64,000 bases of DNA from JAPLHP01 sp963720375. GTDB taxonomy: Bacteria; Chloroflexota; Dehalococcoidia; UBA2247; RBG-13-53-26. The notes under the pieces were generated by a model, which saw only the letters and a program-made list of their open reading frames with translations, had not been told where the DNA came from and searched no databases. Position numbers and translations under genes: made by a program. How positions within the stretch are numbered: the stretch's first letter is position 1; every line of letters begins with the position of its first letter. Shown here piece after piece: positions 16,223 to 25,148 of the stretch. The stretch is taken from assembly GCA_963720375.1 (NCBI GenBank), contig CAVRFM010000023.1, forward strand, positions 1-64,000, given 5' to 3'.

Positions 16223-16819
16223 TCATTGAGATAGGAAGGGCAGGAAGTGTTTCATCTCTGTGAAAAAGTAACAAAGGATAATGTATTTGGGGAATTTGCC
16301 AATAAAGCAGGCCAGCAGGAATTTGGGGGCAGGCATTTTTGAAGCGCCTGCTATGAGGCCGGCCATGTCAAACGGAATTACAGGCTGAAAGGCGATGACA
16401 GCGATGGCCCATACTCCATACCGATTTACCCAGCCGGCAACCCTGTCATACGCTTCGGGATAATCGTCGAAGGCCACCTTCTTCCCCAGGGAACCGGCAT
16501 AGTAGCCACTGAGTTCACCCAGGGTTCCACCAATGGCGGCGACCAGAGCTATCAGGACGGGATTATAGAACCCGGCTGCAGTGACCATTATTGATGCTCC
16601 TATCGGCACAGGAGCTACTACGGTCAAATTCGCTAGCAGATTGGTTCCGAATACTATCAGATAGGCCATCCAGGCAAAATCCTGTAGCCTTGTTTTAAGA
16701 GGAGATAGAAGGTAGTTAAAGAGGAAAGCCAGGCCGATGCTGATGGCGATAAGGATGATAAACAAGATGGCCAGTCGCAGCCATCTATTCTTCTTCAAGC
16801 GTGATAGTTCAATAGGCAT
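16223..16819 (-). CDS. VTT-domain (SNARE-associated/DedA-like) membrane protein
   Basis: A 198-residue protein with an N-terminal membrane helix (LRLAILFIILIAISIGLAF), the VTT-domain landmark GGTLGELSGYYAGSLG near residue 100, and further hydrophobic helices with Pro-rich turns (AFQPVIPFDMAGLIAG). I start at the ATG at 16819 (MPIELSRLKK), because the upstream in-frame codons to 16900 look non-coding (Cys/His-rich). It neighbours a second VTT gene on the same strand and the two are probably a duplicated pair. Confidence 0.82.
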   Translation of the reverse strand: MPIELSRLKKNRWLRLAILFIILIAISIGLAFLFNYLLSPLKTRLQDFAWMAYLIVFGTNLLANLTVVAPVPIGASIMVTAAGFYNPVLIALVAAIGGTLGELSGYYAGSLGKKVAFDDYPEAYDRVAGWVNRYGVWAIAVIAFQPVIPFDMAGLIAGASKMPAPKFLLACFIGKFPKYIILCYFFTEMKHFLPFLSQ

Positions 16820-17028
16820 GGTATGACGAAGGCTTTGAGATATCATAACAGCCGTAGAGCTGTGGAACAAATTGGCATGCTGGCAAAGGCAAGCTGTCAC
16901 AGTGATGCTGGTTAAACAGTGAGGCGAGGGTGTTCTTGCTGATCAACTGATTAGTGAGTGGCCTTCATACGATGCTATAATATTCTCAAAGCTCGAATGC
17001 AGCAGAAAATATTTGTCGGAGGCTAAGA

Positions 17029-17901
17029 TTGGCGAATAGCGACTTTGATAAGTTCAAGGGAAGCGCGGATTATGTTACTGATGATGCGCTGAGAAACGCA
17101 GTTAATGTATCTATAGTTCTGAAGAAACCACTGTTGGTGAGGGGTGAGCCAGGCACGGGCAAAACCATGCTGGCTCATAGTATCGCCAAGGGTCTGGGCA
17201 AGAAGTTGATTGTCTGGAATATCAAGTCAACCACGAAGGCTCAAGAAGGACTATATGTTTATGACACTGTTCAGCGTCTCAACGACAGCCGATTTGGTGA
17301 CAAGGATGTTTCGGATATCAAGCAGTACATAAGGCTGGGCAAACTGGGGCTGGCCTTTGTAGCTCCGGACCAGGAGGTCCTTCTTATCGATGAGATAGAC
17401 AAGGCGGACCTGGAGTTTCCCAATGACCTTTTAAATGAGCTGGATGAGATGACCTTCTATATTCCTGAGACGAATGAGACAATCAAGGCAGTGCATCGGC
17501 CCATTGTGATTATAACCAGCAATGCCGAGAAAGAGCTTCCTGATGCTTTCTTGAGGCGCTGCGTCTTCCACTATATTGAGTTTCCGGACACAACGCTGAT
17601 GGAGGAGATAGTCCGGGTGCATTTCCCCGAGATTAAGGATAGTCTTCTTCGGGAAGCCTTAAAGACCTTCTATCTGATGAGGAATATTGATGACCTTAGA
17701 AAGAAGCCATCGACATCTGAGCTGTTGGACTGGCTCCACTGCCTTATTGCCGGAGGCATACCTCATGACATGGTGGCCAAGGAGGTGCCCTTTGTGGGTA
17801 CACTGCTGAAGAAGGAAACCGACTACGACTTTTTTATGACACGGTATATGAACAAGGAACGTGCCGGCCGCAAGGTCGACGTTTATCGAATGCTCCATTA
17901 G
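17029..17901 (+). CDS. MoxR-type AAA+ ATPase (CoxD-like)
   Basis: A 290-residue AAA+ ATPase with Walker A at 39-46 (GEPGTGKT), Walker B LLIDEIDKAD and an Arg-finger region DAFLRRCVFHYIEF. MoxR ATPases work with VWA-domain partners as chaperones that insert metals or remodel enzymes. The next gene is such a partner, and the pair matches CoxD/CoxE of Mo-type CO dehydrogenase maturation, although no Mo-hydroxylase gene is in this window. The TTG at 17029 is preceded by GGAGG at suitable distance. The pair is distinct from the BchI/BchD-like pair at 46-50 kb. Confidence 0.88.
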   Translation: MANSDFDKFKGSADYVTDDALRNAVNVSIVLKKPLLVRGEPGTGKTMLAHSIAKGLGKKLIVWNIKSTTKAQEGLYVYDTVQRLNDSRFGDKDVSDIKQYIRLGKLGLAFVAPDQEVLLIDEIDKADLEFPNDLLNELDEMTFYIPETNETIKAVHRPIVIITSNAEKELPDAFLRRCVFHYIEFPDTTLMEEIVRVHFPEIKDSLLREALKTFYLMRNIDDLRKKPSTSELLDWLHCLIAGGIPHDMVAKEVPFVGTLLKKETDYDFFMTRYMNKERAGRKVDVYRMLH

Positions 17902-17919
17902 GCATCATCAAGAGCACCC

Positions 17920-18237
17920 ATGTTTACCGACTTCTTTTACCTCCTTAGAAAGAGAAAAGTTCCTGTTTCAATTACTGAGTGGATGACCCTCATGGAGGCA
18001 CTCTCGCAAGGTCTTATTTCTAACCTGGACGACTTCTACTATCTGGCGAGGGCCATACTGGTAAAGAGCGAGACATACTTCGATCAATATGATGTTGCTT
18101 TTCAGGAGTATTTCAAAGGAATAGAAGCCCCGGCCGATATCTCAGACAAAATCCTGGAGTGGCTCAAAGACCCGATCAATAGAGACAGCTCTTACAGAGG
18201 AAGAGCGGGCTTTGTTCGACATGATGGATCTGGATGA
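17920..18237 (+). CDS. CoxE-like VWA protein, N-terminal piece (frameshifted)
   Basis: The 105-codon frame encodes the conserved N-terminus of CoxE-like proteins (MFTDFFYLLRKRKVPVSITE, then LVKSETYFDQYDVAFQEYFKG and ILEWLKDP). After codon 89 it degenerates, ending at 18237. One extra base (A at 18187) explains the break: skipping it continues with ALTEEERALFDMMDLDEL, the normal sequence joining to the downstream frame. The joined product would be 389 residues, the usual family size. It is 18 bp downstream of the MoxR gene. Confidence 0.75.
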   Translation: MFTDFFYLLRKRKVPVSITEWMTLMEALSQGLISNLDDFYYLARAILVKSETYFDQYDVAFQEYFKGIEAPADISDKILEWLKDPINRDSSYRGRAGFVRHDGSG

Positions 18238-19090
18238 ACTGCTTCGGGAGTTTGAGAAGAGGCTGGCTGAACAGACAGAGCAGCATGATGGAGGCAATTA
18301 CTGGATCGGCAGAGGGGGCACCAGCCCGTTCGGACACTCCGGCTCTCACCCTGCTGGCATCAGGGTTGGGGGGCAGTCGAGGGGCAGGGGGGCCATTAAG
18401 ATTGCGCAGGAGAGAAGGTTCAGGAACTACCGCAGTGATCTGACCCTGGATGTACGTCAGGTAAAGATGGCCTTGAGGCGGGTGAGGCAGTTGAGTCGTA
18501 TTGGTATCGAGGATGAACTGGACCTGGAAGAGACGATCGATGCTACTGCCAAGAATGCCGGGGAGGTGGAACTGCGCTGGATGCGGAGCAGAAAGAATGC
18601 GGTAAAACTGCTTCTGTTGATGGATGTCGGGGGCTCCATGGAACCATTTGCTGAAGTATGCAGTCTGCTCTTCTCTGCAGCGCATTCCAGTTCGCATTTC
18701 AAGGATTTCCAATACTACTACTTCCACAATTGTGTATATGAGAACGTTTATCGTGATATGGAAAAGCAGGAGGAAGTGAGTACCGAACAACTTCTGCGCA
18801 CGCTGGAGCCGGACTACAAGGTGATACTGGTGGGGGATGCCAGGATGGGGATTACGGAGCTGACGGAAAAATACGGAGCCATATACTATTACCAGCGCAA
18901 TGAAACTCCGGGAGTAGTGTGGCTGAAGCGGATGGCCGACCACTTCACGCATTGCGTCTGGCTGAATCCGGAGGAGCCACGATACTGGAATCATCCCACC
19001 GTGGCCATGATCGGGAAGATCTTCCCTATGTTTGAGCTCAACCTTGATGGGATTGGAGATTCGGTCAAGAAGCTGGTCAGAAAGAGATGA
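18212..19090 (+). CDS. CoxE-like VWA protein, C-terminal piece with VWA domain
   Basis: Main part of the VWA partner of the MoxR ATPase. It includes the family segment GGNYWIGRGGTSPFGHSG and a VWA domain whose metal-ion site reads LLLMDVGGSM (DxGxS in place of DxSxS), followed by YYYFHNCVYE and ILVGDARMG. The apparent TTG start at 18212 is an artefact of the frameshift; the biological start is at 17920. Whether the protein is made depends on whether the extra base at 18187 is real. Known relatives help load metal cofactors; the client enzyme here is unknown. Confidence 0.82.
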   Translation: MFDMMDLDELLREFEKRLAEQTEQHDGGNYWIGRGGTSPFGHSGSHPAGIRVGGQSRGRGAIKIAQERRFRNYRSDLTLDVRQVKMALRRVRQLSRIGIEDELDLEETIDATAKNAGEVELRWMRSRKNAVKLLLLMDVGGSMEPFAEVCSLLFSAAHSSSHFKDFQYYYFHNCVYENVYRDMEKQEEVSTEQLLRTLEPDYKVILVGDARMGITELTEKYGAIYYYQRNETPGVVWLKRMADHFTHCVWLNPEEPRYWNHPTVAMIGKIFPMFELNLDGIGDSVKKLVRKR

Positions 19091-19185
19091 GCCTTAGTCC
19101 TGTTGGCTCTTGGCTTCTTCCTTGAAGCAGTGACAACAGACCGGGTGGTATCACGGGGTAAATTGAATAAAGGCGGGCAACCTCT

Positions 19186-20148
19186 ATGTGGGAGACAAGA
19201 GTAACCAAGATGCTGGGGATAAAGTACCCTATCATTCAGGGTGCTTTTGGGAGCTTTGGCACATCAGCTCTGGCTGTTCCGGTATCTGAAGCGGGTGGGC
19301 TGGGGATGATCACTGCTACGGCCCTGCGCACGCCGGAGGGGCTGCGTCAGGACATACGACGGGCTAAATCTCTTACCGACAAGCCGTTTGGGGTGAACCT
19401 GACATTGATGGGATGCCCCAACGTTGATGAAATGCGAGAGGTGATTATTGAAGAGGGTGTGCCGGTGGTGGAGACTGCTGCCTATCGTGCGGATAACCAC
19501 GGGAAACGGCTGCAGGCTGCCGGGATAAAGTGGATTCATAAGGTGGCTACGATGAAGCATGCCCTGGCAGTGGAGGAGCAGGGGGCTGATGCGGTGATAA
19601 TAGTTGGGCTGGAAGGTGCGGGCTTCAAAAGCACGCTTCAACTTCCCACCCTGATATCGATTACCTGGGCAGTGAGGCAACTGAAGATACCGGTAATAGC
19701 TGCCGGTGGCATTGCTGATGGCCGGGGCCTCATGGCTGCTTTGGCAATGGGGGCAGAAGCAGTCTATATGGGGACTGCCTTCATGGCGACCAAGGAATGC
19801 CCCATTTCTGAGCGCCACAAGCAGTCCATGGCAGAAGCTGACCCCACTGAGCCAAAGTACCGGGAACGCTGCCTCGCTCCTCCGAAGCCTGAGGAATTGG
19901 CTAAGGTGATGAGTCAAAGAGGCTCTGTGCCTGCAGAGAAGTGGCTGGCAAGTCTGGAGAGGGTCATGCTGAAGGATTCTCCGGACATGCCTGATATAAC
20001 TGAGGAGAACTTAGAGGAGGAGGTGCTGCGGAGCCTTCCAGGGTCACTGGCTGTGGCGGTTATTGATAAGGTGGTCACCGTACGGGAACTCATCGATAAT
20101 ATGATCAGTGAAGCTGAGGAGATCCGGCGACGCTGGTCGATATGCTAG
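19186..20148 (+). CDS. Nitronate monooxygenase-like FMN-dependent TIM-barrel enzyme
   Basis: A 320-residue member of the nitronate monooxygenase / 2-nitropropane dioxygenase family. Landmarks are the N-terminal YPIIQGAFGSFGTSALAVPVS, the central GADAVIIVGLEGAGFKS and the FMN-phosphate loop PVIAAGGIADGRGLMAALAMGAEAVYMGTAF. The catalytic His of class I nitronate monooxygenases, usually in a GxEAGGH motif, is replaced here (GLEGAGFKS), so the enzyme may act as another FMN oxidoreductase, for example an enoyl reductase-like or 2-nitropropane-independent relative. In anaerobes many such proteins are of unknown function. It is about 100 bp downstream of the CoxE-like gene. Confidence 0.82.
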   Translation: MWETRVTKMLGIKYPIIQGAFGSFGTSALAVPVSEAGGLGMITATALRTPEGLRQDIRRAKSLTDKPFGVNLTLMGCPNVDEMREVIIEEGVPVVETAAYRADNHGKRLQAAGIKWIHKVATMKHALAVEEQGADAVIIVGLEGAGFKSTLQLPTLISITWAVRQLKIPVIAAGGIADGRGLMAALAMGAEAVYMGTAFMATKECPISERHKQSMAEADPTEPKYRERCLAPPKPEELAKVMSQRGSVPAEKWLASLERVMLKDSPDMPDITEENLEEEVLRSLPGSLAVAVIDKVVTVRELIDNMISEAEEIRRRWSIC

Positions 20149-20248
20149 CATAAAGTTGACATAACCAGGCCATTTAACGGCAAACTTGTTCTGTCCTTCG
20201 TTGCTTTGAAGGGGGAATTCAAGGAAGCTCTTGTCAAAGGGGTGGGAT

Positions 20249-20689
20249 ATGAAACCAAAGGGTGTCAATAGAGTAGTGATAGCTGTAAAGGATATCGATA
20301 AGGCGATAGATCTCTATTCGAGACTTCTCGGAGCTACTTTTCATGATGCGAGTGCCGGGGCAGAGTCCTATGGGGTGAGGGTAGCCATAAGCTGGGATGC
20401 CGGGATAGAGCTTTGTGCACCGCTGCCCGGACGCAACAGTTACATAGAGCAGATTATCAAAAAGCGTGGGGAGGGTCTGGTAGGGGTAGTATTCTGTGTT
20501 GACGATGTTGATAAAGCACATGAAAAGGCAAAGGACATGGGCATTGGCGTTTTATCCTTGATTGAATATGACCAGCATCAGATAGAGCAGCATCTTGGAG
20601 GCAGGTTCACGAAGTATAAGGAATACATGCTCAACTCTGCTGACCTTTGCGGTGTAGGGGCGATTGTGGGGCAAATAGAGCCGAAGTAG
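20249..20689 (+). CDS. VOC-superfamily protein (glyoxalase/epimerase-like)
   Basis: A 146-residue protein with two beta-alpha-beta-beta-beta modules (VVIAVKDIDKAIDLYSRLLGA and VVFCVDDVDKAHEKAKDMGI). It resembles methylmalonyl-CoA epimerase in the first module, but the metal-binding His usually found in the first strand (xHxxxxVxD) is Arg here (NRVVIAVKD), so epimerase activity is doubtful. The ATG at 20249 follows a good ribosome-binding site (AAGGGGTGGG); a TTG at 20231 is less likely. Probably co-transcribed with the preceding flavoenzyme gene. Confidence 0.75.
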   Translation: MKPKGVNRVVIAVKDIDKAIDLYSRLLGATFHDASAGAESYGVRVAISWDAGIELCAPLPGRNSYIEQIIKKRGEGLVGVVFCVDDVDKAHEKAKDMGIGVLSLIEYDQHQIEQHLGGRFTKYKEYMLNSADLCGVGAIVGQIEPK

Positions 20690-20761
20690 CCATCAGATGG
20701 AATGCTTAAACGGTCTCTAGTTCGATCAGGTAAAGGGCTAATGAGCGCCCCTCTGTATCCT

Positions 20762-21091
20762 TTACTGAAAATTCACCCTGGTAGACCCATTGGGACTGGG
20801 CCAAAGAAGCTTACTTATCTTCTGCTGTTCCTTCTTGTCTATAATCGGCTCAATTTCCGATAGGGCTTCCCCCTTTTCATTTGTCCCATATCTCCAGCGC
20901 ACTACGTAGCCTCTCACGTTCATGTTCCCTACAAATGGTGTGCCTGAGGCGGTACAAAAATTAACGGCGGTTGCCTCGGCATAGTGATAGAGGACTTTTC
21001 GTCCTTGGTACTCCATTATACCTTCGCTCAGCGTAAACCTTCTCTCATCCAGAATAGAGTCCTGTGGCGGGTGGGCGTAAACATATGTCAT
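20762..21091 (-). CDS. Hypothetical protein, 109 residues
   Basis: No family recognised. The protein is rich in aromatic and charged residues with alternating beta-like segments (RKVLYHYAEATAVNFC, GYVVRWRYGTNEKGE) and no membrane helix or signal peptide. Composition and length look protein-like, and no better frame covers this stretch. It stands alone between a VOC gene on the plus strand (70 bp gap) and a largely featureless stretch, which carries a weak short frame on the other strand. Confidence 0.55.
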   Translation of the reverse strand: MTYVYAHPPQDSILDERRFTLSEGIMEYQGRKVLYHYAEATAVNFCTASGTPFVGNMNVRGYVVRWRYGTNEKGEALSEIEPIIDKKEQQKISKLLWPSPNGSTRVNFQ

Positions 21092-21310
21092 AGCTCTTCC
21101 ACTCCAGTTCTGATACGCCAGGCAAAGGCTGGCCCTTATGCACTTTCAATGATACTGACATAAGTATCAGACATCAAATCGCAGTGAAATACGGCAGCAT
21201 GGCTAGTTGTTGGGAGAGCAATTTGATGCCTGGGAACAAAAGGCTGCTTTTCGTCGTCTATATTAGAAGAGAGGCGGTCTGGCCACTTGCTTAGTCAGAG
21301 GGGGTGTGAA

Positions 21311-21493
21311 ATGCAGAAAGAAGTCATTATTGATCCGAGAGCGGCTTATTACAGGGGACGTTACCGGATCACCATAGATTGGTCGAAAGTTGGCAAGGGC
21401 CATGGTGATGAAGATTTGCCGATATCCGAAGGAGTTCAGAGCAAACAAAACAAGGTGGCGAAACAATACTCGAAGAGCGCCTTGCAATCTTAG
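21311..21493 (+). CDS. Possible small protein, 60 residues
   Basis: A short frame from the ATG at 21311 with a plausible ribosome-binding site (AGAGGGGG) upstream. The product (MQKEVIIDPRAAYYRGR, then ITIDWSKVGKGHG) is basic and has no recognised domain. It may be a remnant or a chance frame; the only support is the binding site and the absence of a competing gene. Confidence 0.3.
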   Translation: MQKEVIIDPRAAYYRGRYRITIDWSKVGKGHGDEDLPISEGVQSKQNKVAKQYSKSALQS

Positions 21494-21516
21494 TTGATCA
21501 TATAGTTCGATGGACC

Positions 21517-22323
21517 TTATCTCTTGAGTGCTTTGATGCTGGCCCATCTCGCTTTCCCTTTTGCCAGCACCCGCTGCCCTTCAGTTCTGAATACGAAGTA
21601 GTTCTGCTCAAACCTCTTCAGTAAATCCTTTTCCTGCCGGAACCACAGGTTTTCGCGGGCCTGTAGCCAGTGAGGTCCCATGGGGATTTCCTCGATTCCC
21701 TTCTGGTCGAAGGATGACTCTTGAACCTGACAGATCTCAAGTGAAAAACCAGCCTTTTCGTACAGTTCCTTCAATTGGGACATGGTGAAGAATCTGAAGT
21801 CCGGGCCGTGGGCCTCCTGGAAGGCCTCTTCAATTGACTCATTCAGCCTTTTCTCTTCGCTGTCCGAAGGTTCCTGCAGCACCGGGTCCAGAGAGAAGAG
21901 GTAACCCATTGGCTTCAATATGCGGTGCAGTTCTGCTGCAGCTTTTTCAGGCCGGGTGAAGTGGTGGAAACTCATCATGAGGCAGGCCGAATCAAAGACC
22001 TGTGGCAGGAAGGGCAGTATTTCTGCTTCCCCCCGAACCAGGAAGAAGTTATCTATATTGCGCTTTAAGATCTTTTCCCTGGCTACTCTGAGCATACCGC
22101 GGCCGGAATCTATGCCGACTACAGAGCCACTAGGAAGTCTGTCATGGAGAGCAATACCCAGTCGGCCTGTCCCTGTCCCCACATCCAATACCCGATCACT
22201 GGCTCCAGGGCGCAATCCATCCATTGTGATGCGGGTCAGAGACTCCAGGGCTGCCATTCCGGAAACACGTTGATCAAACTGTAATGCCTTATGGTAGTCC
22301 TGATAGTCGATCTCGTTAGTCAT
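21517..22323 (-). CDS. Class I SAM-dependent methyltransferase
   Basis: A 268-residue methyltransferase with the SAM-binding motif I VLDVGTGTGRLGIAL, an acidic end of beta2 (VVGIDSGRGML) and motif IV/post-motif segments SACLMMSFHHFTRPEKAAAELHRILKPMGY, as in UbiE/MenG-like and other small-molecule methyltransferases. The ATG at 22323 is preferred over 22386 because GGGGAGG precedes it. The substrate is unknown. A single gene unit transcribed away from coaE. Confidence 0.85.
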   Translation of the reverse strand: MTNEIDYQDYHKALQFDQRVSGMAALESLTRITMDGLRPGASDRVLDVGTGTGRLGIALHDRLPSGSVVGIDSGRGMLRVAREKILKRNIDNFFLVRGEAEILPFLPQVFDSACLMMSFHHFTRPEKAAAELHRILKPMGYLFSLDPVLQEPSDSEEKRLNESIEEAFQEAHGPDFRFFTMSQLKELYEKAGFSLEICQVQESSFDQKGIEEIPMGPHWLQARENLWFRQEKDLLKRFEQNYFVFRTEGQRVLAKGKARWASIKALKR

Positions 22324-22525
22324 TGGAATCAGCCTCCCCTTTGATGATGGTCCTTTACTGTATGAACCGGGACTGTCTTGGGTCAAAGTATACCACGGTC
22401 CGTGAGTGGAATTCTCTCGTTATTGCGAGCGAGGGGAAGCAATCTCTGTGTCTTGGTAAACGCTATCCTTGAGGCTGCTTGATACTGCCGGGTGTAGCGT
22501 GAGAGAATAGATAGAGGTTCTGCTG

Positions 22526-23128
22526 ATGAAAGTCATAGGTCTCACCGGAAGCATCTGCAGCGGCAAGAGTACTGTTGCCGGTTTTCTGGCGAAGCTTGGT
22601 GCGGTGGTATTGAGTGCTGACGAGATTGGCCACGAAGCCTTCAGCCCCCATACCGAGACCTGGCAGCGGGTGGTCGAAGCCTTTGGCAGGGAGATTGTCA
22701 CCGGCGGTGATGAGATTGACCGGAAGAGGCTGGGGGAGATTGTCTTCAATAACAGCCAGTCTCTGGAGCGGCTGAATCAGATAATGCATCCCGGCATGCA
22801 CCGGGTAGCAGAGAAAAAGCTTGAGGAACTGAGACAGCAGGGGGTGGGAGTGGTTGTGCTGGAAGCACCGCTCCTGATAGAAGCTAAATGGCTGGACTTG
22901 GTGGACGAGGTCTGGGTGGCTATGGCCAGTGAGTCCACCATGGTTCGCCGCTGCCAAAACCGCTCCGGGCTTCCTGAATCTCAGGCTAAGGCGCGTATCC
23001 TGTCGCAACTTCCTCCGGGGGAGAAGACCAGGTATGCGGACGTAGTGATAGATACTGATGTCACCTTAGAAGAGGTAGAAGCCAGAGTGAAAGATCTGTG
23101 GGAGCAGAGGTTTTGCTCAAAAGGGTAG
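22526..23128 (+). CDS. coaE: Dephospho-CoA kinase
   Basis: A 200-residue kinase for the last step of coenzyme A synthesis, phosphorylating the 3'-hydroxyl of dephospho-CoA. The P-loop GSICSGKST at residues 8-16, the LSADEIGHEAF segment after strand 2 and the ...VVLEAPLLIEAKWLDLVDEVWV lid-region pattern are characteristic. It overlaps the following NUDIX gene, so both are made from one transcript. The partner is a CoA-hydrolysing type NUDIX enzyme, placing synthesis and turnover of CoA side by side. Confidence 0.95.
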   Translation: MKVIGLTGSICSGKSTVAGFLAKLGAVVLSADEIGHEAFSPHTETWQRVVEAFGREIVTGGDEIDRKRLGEIVFNNSQSLERLNQIMHPGMHRVAEKKLEELRQQGVGVVVLEAPLLIEAKWLDLVDEVWVAMASESTMVRRCQNRSGLPESQAKARILSQLPPGEKTRYADVVIDTDVTLEEVEARVKDLWEQRFCSKG

Positions 23129-23715
23129 AAATAGACAAGGAAAAGATCAGGCAAGCGCTCTCCCAACGGGAGAAGATAGTTGAAAAGCCGGATGGTTTTA
23201 CTCCAGCGGCTGTGCTCCTGCCGCTCTACGAGGCGGAGGGAAGCTACCACCTTGTTTTCACCAAGAGGACGGAGAAGGTTCATTATCATAAGGGGCAGAT
23301 TTCGTTCCCCGGTGGAGGGCGGCACCCGGAGGATAGATCCCTCATGGATACGGCTCTCAGGGAAACCTGGGAGGAGATAGGCCTCAACCCCGGGGATGCG
23401 GAGATCCTCGGTGAGCTGGATGACTTTGCCACCTATACCACTAATTTTGTCATATCCCCCTTCGTAGCGGCTATACCGTATCCTTATGAATTCCGAACAA
23501 GTCCGGACGAAGTAGAGGAGATAATCAAGGTGCCCCTCTCCGTGCTCCTGGACAAGAACAATTTCACTGAAGAGGAATTGCTCCTGGGGAACAGGCCCAT
23601 TATGCAGTATTTCTATCGCTATGGCGATCAAGTGATCTACGGGGCTACAGCCAGGATTGTGAAGCAATTCCTGGAGGTTGTGTTCACAAATGACAGGGCT
23701 GGCACTAGCACCTGA
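23113..23715 (+). CDS. CoA pyrophosphatase-type NUDIX hydrolase
   Basis: About 200 residues. The NUDIX box is intact (GGRHPEDRSLMDTALRETWEEIGL), and immediately before it lies the extra motif LVFTKRTEKVHYHKGQISFP that distinguishes CoA diphosphatases (NudL/PCD1-like), so the likely substrate is CoA or an acyl-CoA, cleaved to 4'-phosphopantetheine and 3',5'-ADP. I favour the TTG at 23113, which has GGAG eight bases upstream; a GTG at 23098 is the alternative. Either start overlaps the end of coaE, implying translational coupling. Confidence 0.87.
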   Translation: MLKRVEIDKEKIRQALSQREKIVEKPDGFTPAAVLLPLYEAEGSYHLVFTKRTEKVHYHKGQISFPGGGRHPEDRSLMDTALRETWEEIGLNPGDAEILGELDDFATYTTNFVISPFVAAIPYPYEFRTSPDEVEEIIKVPLSVLLDKNNFTEEELLLGNRPIMQYFYRYGDQVIYGATARIVKQFLEVVFTNDRAGTST

Positions 23716-23786
23716 ACATCCCACGTTCCATCACTTGAAGCCAACCTCTTCTGGCCTCAATCCTTTGTGGTAGAACTTCAGGCTGC

Positions 23787-23801
23787 TCCCCTTTGTATCC
23801 A
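23787..23801 (+). repeat. Left 15-bp direct repeat of the restriction island
   Basis: TCCCCTTTGTATCCA occurs here and again, identical, at 25149-25163. The two copies bracket exactly the BglII-like and SRA-HNH nuclease genes. The spacing and exact identity suggest a target-site duplication or a recombination scar. Confidence 0.6.
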
Positions 23802-23870
23802 GGCTGAAGTAGCATGATATAATCTCGCAGAGGATCTTCTCTAATTCACTAAACCCAATTGCACAATGAA

Positions 23871-24374
23871 ATGAAATACAGAGTTGAACATTTCTTCTGT
23901 AGCCCATGCCTGCTAAAGAATGTGGATGAAATTAGCGAGGTCTACTCGTGTATAGATCGCATAATGTGGCATTCTGAGTTCGTGCTCGAGTTTAAGGGTA
24001 GGAGATATGAGCACCAGCAAGCATACAACAAAGCACTTGAGATAGAGTTCTCTAGCTATGGATGGAAGCCACACCCTCTGCTGGTTGACCAACCCAGGCT
24101 ACTAGGAGACTTTCAGAAGAACAATGTATTCGTTGAGATTCAGTTTGGCAACAGTGCTACAGTCTACAGGGATTACTATAAGTTCCACTACGGTTTGACG
24201 CACAACCTTCTGGCCCTAGCCGTGTTGATAGTCCCAACTACCCCAAAGAAATTCTTCCCCACTCGTGCTTCCAGTGTGAGTAACATGGCGGAATTTAACC
24301 TGGCCGACAGGTACTTTAAGCTGCTGCCTATCCCGGTGCCTATTCTTCTGATTGGACTACTACCAGAGAACTAA
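23871..24374 (+). CDS. BglII/BstYI-family type II restriction endonuclease-like protein
   Basis: A 167-residue protein, shorter than BglII or BstYI (about 200-220). It contains the family active-site pattern D-x8-E-x-Q: Asp80, Glu89 and Gln91 counted from the ATG at 23871 (GDFQKNNVFVEIQFG), followed by a YKFHYGL segment. In BglII the same Asp, Glu and Gln coordinate the catalytic metals with identical spacing. The BglII family recognises AGATCT or RGATCY, but specificity cannot be inferred here. No cognate methyltransferase is adjacent; an SRA-HNH nuclease gene follows 43 bp later. The start is uncertain (a TTG at 23859 is in frame), and no clear ribosome-binding site is visible. Base composition is more AT-rich than the flanks. 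Confidence 0.72.
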   Translation: MKYRVEHFFCSPCLLKNVDEISEVYSCIDRIMWHSEFVLEFKGRRYEHQQAYNKALEIEFSSYGWKPHPLLVDQPRLLGDFQKNNVFVEIQFGNSATVYRDYYKFHYGLTHNLLALAVLIVPTTPKKFFPTRASSVSNMAEFNLADRYFKLLPIPVPILLIGLLPEN

Positions 24375-24417
24375 AGTCTGAGGCATGGACTATACTTGCG
24401 AAGGGGGTTTCTAGTTG

Positions 24418-25113
24418 ATGCAGCCTGGAGACATTTTGTCCTACCTTCAGATGTGCTCGCAGGAAGGAGTGAACCTCCAAAGGGGAATGAATTATCACCT
24501 GCGTGGTGGACTGAGCGTTATCCTCATGAGCTTGCGACCAAGAGCACCGTATGCAGACAGAATTGAGGATAATGGCCGAGTCTTGATCTATGAGGGCCAT
24601 GACCTACCAAGGCAAAGAGGTAGTCTTGATCCTAAGATGGTTGACCAGCCAATGACGAATCCAAATCATACACTGACCCAGAATGGCTTGTTCTATCAAG
24701 CGGCGATGAGTTATAAGCAAAAAGGTGGTCAGCCCGAGCGTGTGAGAGTCTATGAGAAGGTGCGCCCTGGGATATGGGTCTACAATGGGTTGTTCAAGCT
24801 AGTTGATGCTTGGCAGGAGAAGGACAACTCTCGCAAGGTTTTCAAGTTCAGATTGCAAATGCTGGGTGATTCCGAAGACTCGGTCACAACACAAGAGGAC
24901 ATCGATCACACTCGTCTCATTCCAGCATCAGTGAAGCTGCAGGTGTGGCAAAGGGATAAGGGGCGATGCGTCATCTGTGGAAGTAGCGACAACCTTCATT
25001 TTGACCACATAATCCCCTACTCAAGAGGAGGTTCTTCATTGGTGGCTGCTAACATTCGGCTACTATGTGCCAGGCACAATCTGGCCAAGAGAGACAGGAT
25101 AGAATACGCCTAG
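24418..25113 (+). CDS. SRA (YDG)-HNH modification-dependent endonuclease
   Basis: A 231-residue two-domain protein. The N-terminal approximately 165 residues match an SRA/YDG domain, which flips out 5-methylcytosine: a GMNYHLRGGLSVILMS segment, then RVLIYEGHDLPR, MVDQPMTNPN and the WVYNGLFKLVDAW strand corresponding to YDGLY. The C-terminal HNH nuclease has a zinc pair CVICG, the catalytic HFDHIIP segment and ARHN. SRA-HNH proteins are known as type IV enzymes cutting methylated DNA. The ATG at 24418 is preceded by a GGGGG tract. It follows a BglII-like nuclease gene within one small island bounded by 15-bp repeats. Confidence 0.82.
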   Translation: MQPGDILSYLQMCSQEGVNLQRGMNYHLRGGLSVILMSLRPRAPYADRIEDNGRVLIYEGHDLPRQRGSLDPKMVDQPMTNPNHTLTQNGLFYQAAMSYKQKGGQPERVRVYEKVRPGIWVYNGLFKLVDAWQEKDNSRKVFKFRLQMLGDSEDSVTTQEDIDHTRLIPASVKLQVWQRDKGRCVICGSSDNLHFDHIIPYSRGGSSLVAANIRLLCARHNLAKRDRIEYA

Positions 25114-25148
25114 CATATACCTTATCCTCCCTCATAGTCGTCTAAGAA

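Noticed and set aside
17029..19090. MoxR/CoxE-like pair as part of an aerobic Mo-type CO dehydrogenase locus
   Set aside because: No large, medium or small Mo-hydroxylase genes are nearby; such pairs occur widely without them, so only the general chaperone role is kept.
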